This document shows positions 46,379 to 58,099 of a stretch of 64,000 nucleotides of DNA, in pieces. Position numbers and translations under genes: made by a program. The notes under the pieces are model-generated. The model worked only from the letters and a program-made list of their open reading frames with translations, had not been told where the DNA came from and did no database searches. The number at the start of each line of letters is the position of its first letter. Position 1 is the first letter of the stretch. The stretch comes from Mermis nigrescens (Eukaryota > Nematoda > Enoplea > Mermithida > Mermithidae). The DNA is taken from positions 358,702 to 422,701 of the forward strand of contig JAVLUZ010000145.1 of assembly GCA_036768485.1 (NCBI GenBank). Direction: 5' to 3'.

Positions 46379-46888
46379 TACAGTCTGTTTCATTTATTCG
46401 AGAGCTTTTTTAGTCAATTCTTTTAAGGGCTACAGTAAGCTAAACAAGACGAATTACTGTACTTCGGCAGATCAGCTCAGTGAGGGCGAGTGGCTAGAAT
46501 TCTTCCATTTTTAATGTTTTAATACGCCCAAATATATTTGATTTAGGCATTCAATCAGTGCTGGGACATACTACAGTAAGTGCGCTAAACAAAAAGCTAT
46601 CGGCTGGAATCGAACCCGGGTTGCTTAGACTACAAGCAAGAGGTTTTACCACTGAGCTATATGCGAGAGTTCGCAGCGTTTCTTAACATTTTAGTCGATT
46701 GTGTTTAAAGTGTCGACTCAGGATAAGATGAATATGCGATTTTTATCAGTAAGTTGATTGATCTGATGGAAGACGAGAATAAATTATGCCGCAAAAATGT
46801 TATTGAAGAACCCTTCTTTTGCTACGTACATAGCTAAAGTGAGATCTAGCGAACTGAAAAAGCTCTCGGATAAATGAAACAGACTATA
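46379..46888. mobile_element. Palindromic element carrying a tRNA-like core
   Basis: Arms TACAGTCTGTTTCATTTAT and its inverse ending in AAACAGACTATA, with a further inverted GAGAGCTTTTT / AAAAGCTCTC pair. A minus-strand tRNA-like sequence sits in the middle (46602-46672). Confidence 0.65.
46602..46672 (-). pseudogene. tRNA-like sequence, possible Thr(AGT)
   Basis: On the minus strand: A box TAGCTCAGTGGT, B box GGGTTCGATTCC, and a perfect 5-bp anticodon stem (TGCTT/AAGCA) around a 7-base loop GTAGTCT that would give anticodon AGT. The T stem has mismatches and the acceptor stem does not pair, so it looks like a tRNA pseudogene or a tRNA-derived SINE head. Confidence 0.55.
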
Positions 46889-47937
46889 GTTGCTCGTTTT
46901 TTGCAGTTTACTGTAAGGCCATAAATTTTAATGTGGCAAGCTTCTAAGTACCCTCTTTGTTTACTGCAACACATGTTTTATTGAGATAAAGAAAATGTAT
47001 TGACCTATATTTTATTAGAAAAGCTTGATTTCATGATTTTATAACATGTGTTACGCGTGTCGCAGATCGAATTTCTTACACATTTTTGAATGTTCAAATA
47101 CGTTTTTTTCCAATTGGCTTTCAGTTTTGTGCAAACTTAATGACATTTTTGAGATTCTCATGCTCTTGGCTACCAGGAATATGTATTTTTATTCATTTTT
47201 GTTATCTCCCCAATGACTAGATTTTCGATCTAGACCTTGGTAATTCTAGGGTGCGTGACCCCTCGGTAACAGGAGGGTTAAACCTTGTGCTTTGGCACTC
47301 TTGGTCAGTTTTGCTCTTAGGAGCTGTGAGAGAGTAACCAGCAGCCTCGCGCCAAAAATGCCTGTATCACGTGCGGAACCGAACTCCGTATTTCTCGCTG
47401 TGAAGTAAGGAGTAAAATCGATAGACTACTTGGGGAAGCGATGGAGAAGTTTAAACGTTACACAGCTCATTGTACAATTAGCGAATCAGTTTATGCGAGA
47501 GGCGGGGCGGGTACTAAGAAACAGCTCTTTGCCAATTGGCTGAATTGCTAATACTTTCGAACCACCATACTGTAAAAAAAGTCTCAATTTTAGACTAGAT
47601 TGCACGAACCTTAATCACACATCATCAGCAGACAAGCAATCTTTATAAGACTACGTACATATGTATGTATAGTATTTCACGAAACCTTGCACATGAAGAA
47701 AAATTTTCAGCGCTCAAGATAATGACTACAAAGTGGTTTTTAGGAGGCCTGCTGTAAAACAATTTTATGTTGCGAAACGTGTAGGTACGTAATCCTTGAT
47801 TGCTGTGTGCGAAATCATAATTCACGCTCCAGTTTAAACCTCTTTCGTATTAGATTTATATTACTCCAAAATTTATGATTAATCCACCAGGCTTACGGAC
47901 TAAAGCAGTAGAAATTTAGCGTGATGTAAAAGTTGGC

Positions 47938-48005
47938 TGCGACCGGGATTCGAACCCGATCACACGGTTGACCGGACCGCTGCTCTCATCAGCATGAGAT
48001 TTTCG
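47938..48005 (-). pseudogene. tRNA-like sequence with a good T arm
   Basis: On the minus strand: a D-like stem-loop (GCTG, 7-base loop, CAGC), an anticodon-like stem (CGGT/ACCG) and a near-perfect T arm TCGGGTTCGAATCCCGG. There is no pairing acceptor stem. A TACAGTCTGTTTCA end follows at 48029. Confidence 0.45.
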
Positions 48006-48049
48006 GAACTATAAGTGCTCTACTTATGTACAGTCTGTTTCATTTAACT

Positions 48050-48970
48050 TTGCGGTTTTCTTTTAAATTTTTCCGCAAGAATCAAGCTACAGAAAAAATT
48101 TAAAATTTTGATGCAGTGTTGCTGCTTAACAGTGAGATACGTCTCCATATGACTCGATATACCTATTGTAGAATATCATATTTACCGCACAAAACTTTTG
48201 TAGTCGCTTTTAAATTTTTACAAAACCTCAACGCAAACGAGACTATACATACATATAAGTATGTACTTTACCAATAAACGAGAACACTTATGGTTTTATG
48301 TGTAAGTATATTTACCTCACCTTGTACTCCCTCAAATTTACGCACGCAAATGTATCAATATAAGGTATTTGACGTGGACCTGCGTAGAAATGCACGGTTG
48401 AAAATGCGCGCTTTTACGACAAGTATATACTTTTATCAAGGCAAGGAAGTGGTGAGTTTTATTGTGTAAATTTTGACGTGTGCCTATGAAACAATGGTAA
48501 GATAAAGTATGCAGCCAATTCATGATTGTTTACCTTCAAATTTATTATTTTCACTTGTTGACAGGCATGTTTACTCATTCACTATTATAAAAATCACTAA
48601 ATCACCTGATCTTATTTACTGTCGTGGTGGCTTTTACCGCTTGTTTGTTGTTCTACCCTTCATTTTCCGTTTACTCCGCTAGGGTCTGGCCCCAGCTCCG
48701 GTAAAAAAGGCGGCCCTGTTACAGTTCTACTTATTACCTAGGCATATAAGATAATTGTCTTCAAACAGCCAAAAGCGGTGCTGAATTGTTAAAAAAGGTC
48801 ACTATTATGGAGGAAAAATTTTTTTTTATTTCCAGGAGTCGTCTTTTTCCCCAAGCCTTCTCTTGCATGTGATATTGCAGCTCCAGTACTCGTAGATACA
48901 AAAACAGTTTTTTTCATTCCGCTGTGTGAAACCCTAATCGAGGATTAAATTATTTTTATACTTGCCTTAT
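48050..48970. other. Non-genic stretch
   Basis: No supported gene or repeat boundary apart from fragments of the TACAGTCTGTTTC family at its start. Confidence 0.35.
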
Positions 48971-48971
48971 G

Positions 48972-48972
48972 T

Positions 48973-49008
<36 letters not shown>

Positions 49009-49010
49009 AA
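48972..49010. repeat. (GAAA)n microsatellite
   Basis: About nine uninterrupted AAAG/GAAA units. Confidence 0.9.
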
Positions 49011-49760
49011 TTTTATTACTAATAAACCAAGGTGATAAAATACGGAATGACAAGTTACATAATAGATACAAACAAATTAGTAACGGGACATGCGAGTCAA
49101 TGTAATGACAATTTTTACGCGCGCCCCACAAGATGTCTAGATAAATCAAAGTTTACTAACTTGGATTTAAATATGTTTAGGTTAGGGGAGATACAATGGA
49201 GTCAGGAAGATCGTTCCGAACTGCGATGTATTTGTAAAAGAAATCAAACTTTTCTAAAGTAGAATGTACAACAGGTGCAACTAATTAAATGCTTTTGTTG
49301 TTGTTTGTTTAAAATCTATTAATGCTGCGGGCAATATTATGATTAAATACAAAAAAATCATCAGCTTCTAAACATGATTTATGACAAATAATTGGCATTG
49401 ATGTAACTGGTTCACATATGTATTAGCCACGTTATAAGTACGTATACAGCAAGTAGTATCTCGTGAAAGCTGCCGCCTAATTGGTTTGATTTAGATCAAG
49501 TTGAAAACAAATGAGGCAGTCCTTGGATTTTTTCAGTAGATTCATGTGACTGACCAAAATGTTGAGTGCCAGCGTTTAAAATAAGCCTAAGGTATGGGAT
49601 GCAACTCGCGTCGCTCGCTCCGCTCGTTGCATCCCATTACTCAGGCTTATTTTAAACGCTGCATCAATATTTTGGTCAGTCCATGATACTAAGCCTAAGC
49701 CTAATCAACTGGTAAACCAGCATAACATTACGAATACCTTGCAATTTTTATAGAAATTAA

Positions 49761-49833
49761 CCAGCGTTAGTCGATTGGTTATGGTTCTGGGCTTTAGAGC
49801 AAGAGGTCCACGTTTCGAATCCGACTGCCAGCA
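49761..49833 (+). pseudogene. tRNA-like sequence in left palindrome arm
   Basis: A-box-like TTAGTCGATTGG and B-box-like GTTTCGAATCC at tRNA spacing. The acceptor stem does not pair. The mirror copy is at 50047-50128 on the minus strand. Confidence 0.5.
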
Positions 49834-50046
49834 ACTTTCTCTCGTTTCCTCAGATGCTACGGATTGTACACATACGCCCTTTATAATATGACTATGTTAA
49901 TACATATGTGAACAGCTACATGAAGGTCAAATAATTTGATACATCATACACAGGCAAATCTGCAAGCGTCTTAATTCAAGTCTGCACAATTTAAGTTGTA
50001 TTAAACGATCCTGCGTATGTATGCAGCTCGTAGCATCTGATGGAGC

Positions 50047-50128
50047 GGAAGAAAGTCGGTGCCAACCGGATTCGAAGCGTGGACCTCTTGCTCCAAAGTT
50101 CAGTTCCTTAACCAATCGACTAACAGCT
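50047..50128 (-). pseudogene. tRNA-like sequence in right palindrome arm
   Basis: Inverted counterpart of 49761-49833: TTAGTCGATTGG and GCTTCGAATCC on the minus strand, differing at a few positions. Confidence 0.5.
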
Positions 50129-50474
50129 GGTTTATTTTGATAAAATATGCAAGGTATTCATAATGCTTTGCATTGGTCTACCTGCTTATTAGGCTTAGGC
50201 TCAGTATCATGGACTGAACATGTTGATGCCAGCATTTAAAATAAGCCTGAGTAATCAGATACAGCGGAGCAGAAGCGGAGTGGCGCGAAGTCGCATCCCA
50301 TTACTTAGGCTTATTTCAAGCGCTGGCACCAACATTTTGGTCAGTCACGTGAATCTACAGAAACAATCCGAGCACTGCCTTAGCTTTTTGAACCAGTTAT
50401 GTGGCAGCTGTCATCAAATACTACTTGAGATATACGTACTTATAACGTGGCTATTTTAATACATATGTGAACCA

Positions 50475-52134
50475 TAGGGATGCAACAGATATCCGGATCC
50501 GTTATTATCCGGTATTATTTTAGATCCGGATCCGGATCCGGATCCGATATTTTGAAAAATTAAGATCCGGATCCGGATCCGGTATTTTTAAAAAATAAGA
50601 TCCGGATCCGGATCCGTTATTTTTACAGTTTAAAACGGATCCTAAACGGATCCAAAAGATTATGATAAAAGATCATGAAACCATGAATCGTATTGAAGAA
50701 ACAACATCATTATGAGACAAAAGCGTCACTTTGATTGACTTAATTACTCAAATTCAATGACAGGCAAATTGTATTTAAGAAACAACAGCTTTTCTGCAAC
50801 CGAAGTAAATGGTAGATTGCTCAAAGTCATAAGCTCAACTAACCGCTCATCTATATCAATTGATCTTGCATCATCGTTATTCCATTTTTTACCCTTAAAT
50901 CGTACATAAGTTAATTAGGAATCCTATCATAAAAATAAAATATTTCATACAGCAAGTATGCATGCTTCCATTGTCATTTGCACTTTTTGCTTTTCATGTT
51001 TCAAAGCAGTCTTTTCGCAATCTGCGCGTTTTTCTGCAAAGGAAAGTAGATATGCTTGACGCGAATCTTCTACAATCTGTGCTTAACAAGAATACCTCTT
51101 TCCTTTTCTTCGATCTGCTGAGACTCCTCTGCTTTGAACTTTTTATAATCTGCCGCATGCTTAGTTTGCAGACGCTTTTTCATACAGGTGGTACCAGTGT
51201 TTTTTTTGTACTCGGAAAAGATTTTACCCGATGTACAAAAACTTTTTGGGACCGTCTTTGTACATGTACAAAGATTTTTGGGAAGACGAAAATTGCAAAA
51301 AAGGTCTGAAATTCGCAAAATTTTCGGCGCTTTGCGCCGAAATGAGTAACTGTGTGTTGTATATATCTTTATAATGGCAGAAATTGGATTTTAAAAGGAA
51401 AAATGTCAAATTTTTCGGCGCTTCGCGCCGTTTTGAGACAATTTTTGATAATTTTTGGCGTCAGAAACTCAGAAATTAGATGAGATACGCTACCAAAGAT
51501 CGAAAACCCTGTTTAACCACACTAAAATCGCTATTGTACTATAGTACACAAAAATTTGCATGTACTAAATGTACAAAGACTTTTGGGGACCATCTTTGTA
51601 CATGTACAAACGGACCTTGTACAAAAAAACACTGGGTGGTACCCCTCCACCGCTTCTGGAAAGCTTTGCTGCACGGAGATTACATTGCGATTTAGTTTCG
51701 TTATCAGCTAGCGTAAAATAGTTTAAGATAGGACTAGAAATGCTTTTCGGCATTTCCGATTAATGAGAGGAAGACGCCAGATTCGCAGTTTTTCAAGCTA
51801 CAACCGAATTAAGATCAATCCTGACCACTGAACCAAGCTCATGCAGCTTTGCTTATTTCATCATCCTACAGTAATTCTGCTTCTGAAACTAATGAGCACC
51901 GTACTTGCGAACAAAAATTTAAGTATTAAAAAAAATTAAGCGTTCATAATGCATCTTCATGGATCCGGATCCGTTATTATCCGTTATTTTAATAATTAAA
52001 GATCCGGATCCGGATCCGTTATTTTAAATTTTATGGATCCGTATCCGGATCCGGATCCGTTATTTTGAATTGTACGGATCCGGATCCGGATCCGATCCGA
52101 TATTATTGGAAAACCCGGATCCGTTGCATCCCTA
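50475..52134. mobile_element. hAT-like element with GGATCC-rich inverted termini
   Basis: TAGGGATGCAACAGATATCC at the left. The reverse complement of the right end is TAGGGATGCAACGGATCC. Perfect 8-bp duplication GTGAACCA at 50467-50474 and 52135-52142. Both subterminal regions (about 50490-50660 and 51960-52120) are runs of GGATCC units. The interior has no transposase frame and includes the MITE 51195-51634. Confidence 0.88.
51195..51634 (+). mobile_element. hAT-like MITE, CAGTGTTTTTTTGTAC family (nested)
   Basis: CAGTGTTTTTTTTGTACTCG to GTACAAAAAAACACTG. Perfect 8-bp duplication GGTGGTAC at 51187-51194 and 51635-51642. An exact GC hairpin is at 51417-51429. Confidence 0.88.
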
Positions 52135-52713
52135 GTGAACCAGCTACACCAATGCCGCAATTTGAGCAGTAAATCAAGCTTCTTAACATTCTTCAGCCTA
52201 AATTTCGCAAATTTTTCGGCGATTCGCGCCGGATTTCAGTCAAAGTCAAAGGAATTTAATTATGTTTTCACACAAAATTGTCGAAAATTCCAAAATTTTT
52301 CGAAAAAATGTAGTGTGAATTATAGCCGAGCACTATATTACATGGCAAATGCCCGCATGGAGATCTTATAAGTTTTCAGACTGCGGCTTCGATACAAAAA
52401 GACAGCCCGTTTACAGCTCTACTGTTAAGTAATTAGAATCGATTCTTGAGTCTCCATATACAAAGTTTAAAAAAATTTCCTGTCATTGTTAGATACATAC
52501 TCTCCTAGACATTTATATATAAAGTCATGCAGCATTATTAACATTAAGCTCGTAACAAAAATGTGAAGTTCAATTGTATGAAACTGATTTCTTTTTATGG
52601 ATTATCTTTACTGGGATTTGTATTGTAACGTCATTTATGAAGTGTCGCTTTGAATCGCAACAGACTGAGGACATTTAATTCTATCAGATTGATACGTAGG
52701 CTTCCAGCGAACG

Positions 52714-55700
52714 ATGTCCTCTCCTAGTGCTGGGAAACGTCGCATGGACACGGATGTTATAAAGCTGTAAGTTTTCGAATTAACGTCAGTAGTAGTTTAA
52801 ACAATTATCTTTACGATTGTAAAAATGTTACATTTTGAGCCGCAATTCTTAATATTTTGATTTAGGGATTAATCAAGCACTTTTTTGCTAAAAAGTTCTT
52901 AGCTCTCACGCACAACTTGATTTTTATCAACCCTCTTACGCATATGTGCCTATTTCTATTGATTATTCATTTGTACAATATGACCGAAAAAATGTCACTT
53001 TCAAGGTTAAAATTAGAGAAGGCGAAAGTTTTAGTTTTGACGATCAATAGTAGTTAGTGTAACTAAAAATTGGCTATAACTCACGTGATATTGTAATCCA
53101 TCAATGAAAAATTCAGATCTGGGTACATATATTGCTATGTGCCGATTTCTTTTGCTATGTGCCGATTTCTGGGGCTTACGTTTTAAACCTCATGTGTTAT
53201 GCAAAGTTTTTCAATTAAAGATGAATAGAACGTTACAGACATGAAACGATTCAAAATTTTGGTAGGGGCCGGCTATTTGCAAGGGGGCGTACCTTCAATT
53301 TTCGATCAGAAATACAGAAGAGCATCTAAAAATAGCTTAAAAACGCAAATTTTTGCCAAAAGTTGGTAACATATCAGCCTATCGAGGATGAAGGTACGAC
53401 TGCCTCTGGTTGGGAGAATCTTTCCTTAAAGTCCCCTTTTTACTTGTGTGGTGTGCAACTTTTCTGAGATCACGCAAAGATAATATTGTTTTTCAATATT
53501 ACACAGAAAGATACGGGCAAAAATCTTATTAGCATAGCCTTACATACCTGCCTATAGTATTGCCTATTTAGATATCACTTTTTATACTCCGTTGATTTCA
53601 GGAATAGAAAGGTCTTACTGAATTATCTTTTTTTATGAAGTAAACTCGAAAAGAAGAAATTAAACGTTTTATTCTAGCAGACAAAGGCAATAAAACTCTT
53701 GGGTTTTCGACTTATACATGCGCAAGGTCAAACTTTTAGGGGGAAACCAAAAATTGCTAAATAATTATACGCTTCGTAAAAACGGCTCTATAGTCCTTAT
53801 AGGGTCAGAAAATAAGCTACATAGCCTTTTTGGTCTCAGAAAACTAGCTATTTAGCCTTTTTGGATTCACAAACAGCTATATAGCCTTTTTGGACTACAA
53901 ATGGCTATTAATCCCTTTTTGAAGTCGTGAAAATAGCTATATATCCTTCTCAAACTCAGAAAAGACAACTAAATAGCGTTTCTGAGCCTAAAAAAGACTA
54001 TATAGCTAGTTTTGTGAGCTAAAAAAGGCTGTATAGCTGATTTTCTGAGCCCAAAAAAGGCTATACAGCAACGGTCTTTCGGCCAAAATCGCTGAATAGC
54101 TATCAGTTTTTCAAAGCTCAGGGGGTAGTACCCTCCGTCACCCCCATGCTCATGTATGCTCCAAATCTTATTCTCCAAAAGAGTCTTTTTATGTATTGTG
54201 AAATTTGCGAATGTAAGAATCTGTGGCTCACAAAATACGAATTTTCTTCTATTTTGAAATTAAATTTAATCTTCTTCCCGTAGATTAAAATCTTAGGAAG
54301 CTGAAGAATTATGTTCATACTTAAGTTAAGTTGATGTTGTCTGCTTGCTTATTTGTATTTTTTCCGTCTTTAGCATCGAGAGCAAGCACGAAGTTACAAT
54401 ATTAGGTGGTCTCAATGAATTCGCAGTGAAATTTTACGGGCCAAAAGGAAGTATGAATTGATTTTTTGTGTAAACTTGCTTAAAGAAAGATATATGATGA
54501 GGCTGATACATACGCCAGAGCTACTTTAAGTAATTCATCCGAAAAGCTTAAGAATATTTCCGCTGGAAAATTTATAAAATTTTGTAAATGATCGATTCGG
54601 AAAAATTAGCCTTATGGATCGATTATTTATCATTCGTAAATAATTGTGCTGACAATAATGTTTTCTGTTTTGAGCAAAAAACTTCCATTTTGTTTGTACA
54701 ATCGAAAATCGGCCAAAAACTGCCTGTACTTGTGTACACGGATGTACAAAGATCGCTCTAAAAATCTTTGTATGAGCCTCAAAATCTTTGCCCCGTAAAA
54801 AAATAAAACAGTGGTTAACACAGTCCAATTTATAGGCATGCTAAGAGGTAAGTTTTAAGAATATGAAGCTTGTGTAGAATCATTTTATCAGAAGTGTCAA
54901 AAATACCCTGCGTTCCAATGAAAACTCTTTGGCGAATTTTCGAATCAAAATAAAAAAAGCTACTTTTGAATGAAAATGTGTATGTATCTCAGAACGTAGA
55001 TTCTTAGGAGAGTGGAAAAGACGGCTTACGAGGTTATAGATTAAACATCTCTGTAGTACGGAGTCTAGCCCATATCATGCTCATACATGTAACAGGGGGT
55101 TAGGAGGGATCCCCCATGCAAAGTTATACATCCCCACATACATGCACATAGGGAGGGGTTAGAGAGAGGGGTAGTACCCCCGTTGAAGGATCCCAAAGTC
55201 AGGTACTGTCAATCAGTTTGAGTCAAAAAACAGTGTTACTCGTATTTTCAGGCTATTTCGATGTAAAAATAGCCAAAAAAGCAATTTATTGGAGTAAAAA
55301 TCCTGAATTTTATTCCTCTATAACCCCTTAGCCGCAATTTTACTCGTCCCTGGCCAACCTAACCTAACCTTGTGTATCTATGGGGCCCCACCATAGGTGG
55401 GCTGCACCAAACTTCTGGGGGAAGGGGTGCAAGATTTTTTCAATGGTCAAAAAATGACCTTAAAAATGGTGGTATGGCGTGAAAACACCATTTTCAACGT
55501 TTCTCATCGAGCACTATCCATTGGCATCAAGAAATTGCGAAAAAAACAAAAAATTTCAAAAATTGAATTCTGGGAGGGTATTTCGGTTTCGGGGGGTCGC
55601 GTAACCTCCACGCCAAGGTATGGCCCCCACCCCCTCCCCCGAAGTTGGAAAATTTTTGACCCCCCCCGATTTTCGATGAAAATTTCAGTTTTTTTTGCTA

Positions 55701-57963
55701 TTTTAGGTATTTTTTACAATGTCTGGCCGAAAATTGGAATGACTTACTCCCTCCCCTAGAAATGCCGAGGACCCGCCTGCCCACCCAAAATTTAGAGCTG
55801 TTGTTACATGTAGGATTATGCTGTGAAGCGACTTTTATATTGATTTTGTGTAGCTCCGTACGAAAGTGGTATTTGGAGAGTTCGGGTCGATTTACCAGAA
55901 CGTTATCCTTTCAAGTCACCTTCAATTGGCTTTATGAATAAAATTTATCATCCAAATATAGATGAAGGGTATGAAGTCAGTTTTCTACGAAGCATTAAGA
56001 TAAAAAATGAATTTTAAATTTACTTAGATCCGGTACTGTTTGCCTCGACGTAATAAATCAGGCGTGGACAGCCCTTTACGGTAAGATAAATAGAAAATAG
56101 TACACATGATGATTCTGGAGAGGAAGGTGAAAGCAAAAAATTTTTATTTAGTGCTTTTTTATTATTCAAAAACGATAGGTACGCGTCAAGAACATTACTT
56201 CAATCGTTTCTGTCGATGCCCTTTTGATGATCAAAGCATAAAGAAAATCTCAAGAAAAATCCAATAAAAATATAGTCGAAAAGGCGCCGAAAAAATTGGC
56301 ACTTTTGAATTTTAAGATCGCTAGAGCAGCTTAAAATCGGAAAATTAAGAACAGGTCATTAAATGCTATTTTAGATTGATTTTGATAGATTGTTTATCAA
56401 TGATTTCTATTTATATCATAATCGATTATTTTTCAATTTTTAAATTGCTTTTCTTCTTGCGTACATACGCCCGAAGGGAATTTTTCTATTTCTCATTTCA
56501 GATTTAGCTACTATTTTTTGCATTCAAAAATGTTAGCCAAATCTGAAATGAAAATTAATTTTTTATTTTAGATTTGGCAAACATTTTTGAATCCTTTTTG
56601 CCGCAGCTTTTGACATACCCTAATCCGACTGATCCGTTGAACGGAGATGCTGCAGCCCTTTATTTACATAAGCCGGATGATTTCAAGAGAAAATGCAAAG
56701 GTGATGACGAATTTTTATTCTGAATTCTTTATTTTTTTCAATATTTAAAATTTTTCTTTGTAATAATGATGAATGTGCATTGATCTATGTGGTCAGTCGC
56801 TCATAGCTAGCTGGGATCGGTGTATCTTTCAGGCTCGTGGCATGAATACTTGGAGGTCTAGAGCACGCACAGATAAAGTTTTGGGGTCTGGTGGGGTTTG
56901 CCCCCCCCCCCGAGAATCTGGAAGACTAAAAAAATCGACAAACCCTCGGAATTAAATTTTTGGTGATTTTGTCCAGTCGGACCCCCAGAATTTGGTTGCT
57001 GTCCATAATTAGTCTAGAGACTACAGAAGAGCAAAATCAACATGTGAAAATGTTTAGGTAAAATCAAGGTCAAAACTTGCTGCGAAAGTGTTCAAGTCGA
57101 TTAAAAACTGTATATTAGGTGGTTTTTACGATATTTTAGCGTTTAAATTTAGTTTGAAGGCCATTTTAGCTCAAAAAAGCTCTTCGGCTAAAATGCGTGT
57201 ATCTTTTGGACAGCGCAACAAGTTTGATTATCACTCTAAGGCTTTCTTGCGAAGATAATAGGGTTTCTGTGGTCAAAAATTGAGGATCATTCCCTTCTAT
57301 GCCGGGGGACCTCTTCAACCAAAATTTCGAGCCGCTCAATGTATGGTTGGCTGGTGCCTTTCCATTCATGTAAGGGCTCAAAGTTTTGGGTATGAGTCTT
57401 TGGCTATTTCTAGGGGGATGACCTGACCTCGAATTTTCGGTCAGAAAATAGCTAAAAAACACTTTTAAATTGCCGAAAAACAAAAGTTTTTTCCAAAAGT
57501 CGGGGGTCAAAAATTTTTCGACTGGGTGACGGGATCCCCCGTTTCATGTATGTGCATACATACAGCGGCTCGAAATTTTGGGTGGGGCGTTAGATGACCT
57601 TCACTTTTCGGCCAAAAACGGTCAAAAAAATTTAATTCTTCTTAAAAATAGGGGGCGGTGGTGGGGGGGAGGTCCAAAAATTCTCTGGCTGTGGGAAATG
57701 GGGGGTCCTGTTATACGTATGTGTATGCATGTGCCTTCCTGTTCCCTTGTTGCCTTATAAATCAATGTAGAAGACAGTAGTGTTTAGAATATGTGCAAAA
57801 GTACGCCAGCGAAGAGGCGCTGCGGCGTTATTGTCCGAAAACTGACGGTGCGGCGTCTTCGCAGACGCGAACAGACGACGACAAATTAGACGGCAATTAT
57901 TCCGAGTCGGAAAGTACGATATCGGATTTTTCCGACGACGAGACGAAAGATATGGAATTGTGA
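52714..57963 (+). CDS. UBE2H: UBE2H-type E2 ubiquitin-conjugating enzyme, six exons
   Basis: E2 enzyme that receives ubiquitin from E1 as a thioester and passes it to substrates. UBE2H (yeast Ubc8) works with the CTLH/GID E3 complex. Exons: 52714-52766, 54374-54450, 55854-55968, 56028-56080, 56572-56700 and 57788-57963. They total 603 nt, giving 200 aa, with all introns GT-AG. It starts [18 protein letters not shown], as in the animal orthologues. The UBC fold shows the HPN motif (76-78) and catalytic Cys87 in [13 protein letters not shown]. After the core comes [12 protein letters not shown], then an acidic Ser/Asp tail ending DMEL, also conserved. The protein is about 17 residues longer than human UBE2H (183 aa), all in the tail. 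Intron 3 is only 59 bp, whereas introns 1, 2 and 5 exceed 1 kb and carry MITEs. Nearby inverted copies of the exon 5 start are described in the findings. Confidence 0.95.
53728..54156 (-). mobile_element. GGCTATATAGCTA oligomer element (minus sense)
   Basis: Inverted sister of 24970-25455 with the same run of AGCTATATAGCC units and CATG-type ends. UBE2H intron 1. Confidence 0.55.
55392..55622 (-). mobile_element. MITE, CACACGTGGGC family
   Basis: CATAGGTGGGCTGC to CCAAGGTATG. Flanks GGCCCCAC and GCCCCCAC match at 7 of 8. It directly follows a partial copy of the 26577-26984 family (55140-55383). UBE2H intron 2. Confidence 0.75.
57369..57721 (+). mobile_element. Two neighbouring CATAC-ended MITEs
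   Basis: 57369-57552 and 57555-57721 are relatives of the MTO1 intron 4 element (AGGGCTCAAAG and GCGGCTCGAAAT starts). The second has flanks TGTATGTG and TGTATGCA (6 of 8). They end 66 bp before UBE2H exon 6. Confidence 0.55.
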
Positions 57964-58099
57964 CGTAGTAAAGCCTTGCCACCCTCCGCCGGTCCATATT
58001 TTTCTTCGTTTGCCTGTACGCTTAAAAACGTGGGCCTAAAGTGCATCAGTGTATATTTCTATTATTCTTTTACTGTTGTACATTTTGATTAGTTTTCTT

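Larger units (their letters stand above)
46220..47600. mobile_element. tRNA-bearing element interrupted by another
   Basis: The left part (46220-46320) and right part (47280-47600) together match 19330-19760, including the GGGCTTTCAGCCG arm and the tRNA-like core near 47360-47430. The intervening block contains a second palindromic element at 46379-46888. Confidence 0.55.
49375..52180. mobile_element. Large palindrome with tRNA-like arms, split by a hAT-like element
   Basis: Left arm 49375-49885 and right arm 50015-50474 plus 52135-52180 are inverted copies. Shared blocks include CATTGATGTAACTGGTTCAC, the GTTATAAGTACGTATA block, TGACCAAAATGTTG, AAAATAAGCCTAAG and the tRNA-like unit. Each arm contains a smaller hairpin (about 49574-49672 and 50222-50330) around a GC-rich loop. 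The right arm was interrupted by the element 50475-52134. Confidence 0.75.

Noticed and set aside
46602..46672. Functional tRNA-Thr gene
   Set aside because: The anticodon arm is good, but the acceptor stem does not pair and the T stem has mismatches. It also lies inside a repeated inverted-repeat element.
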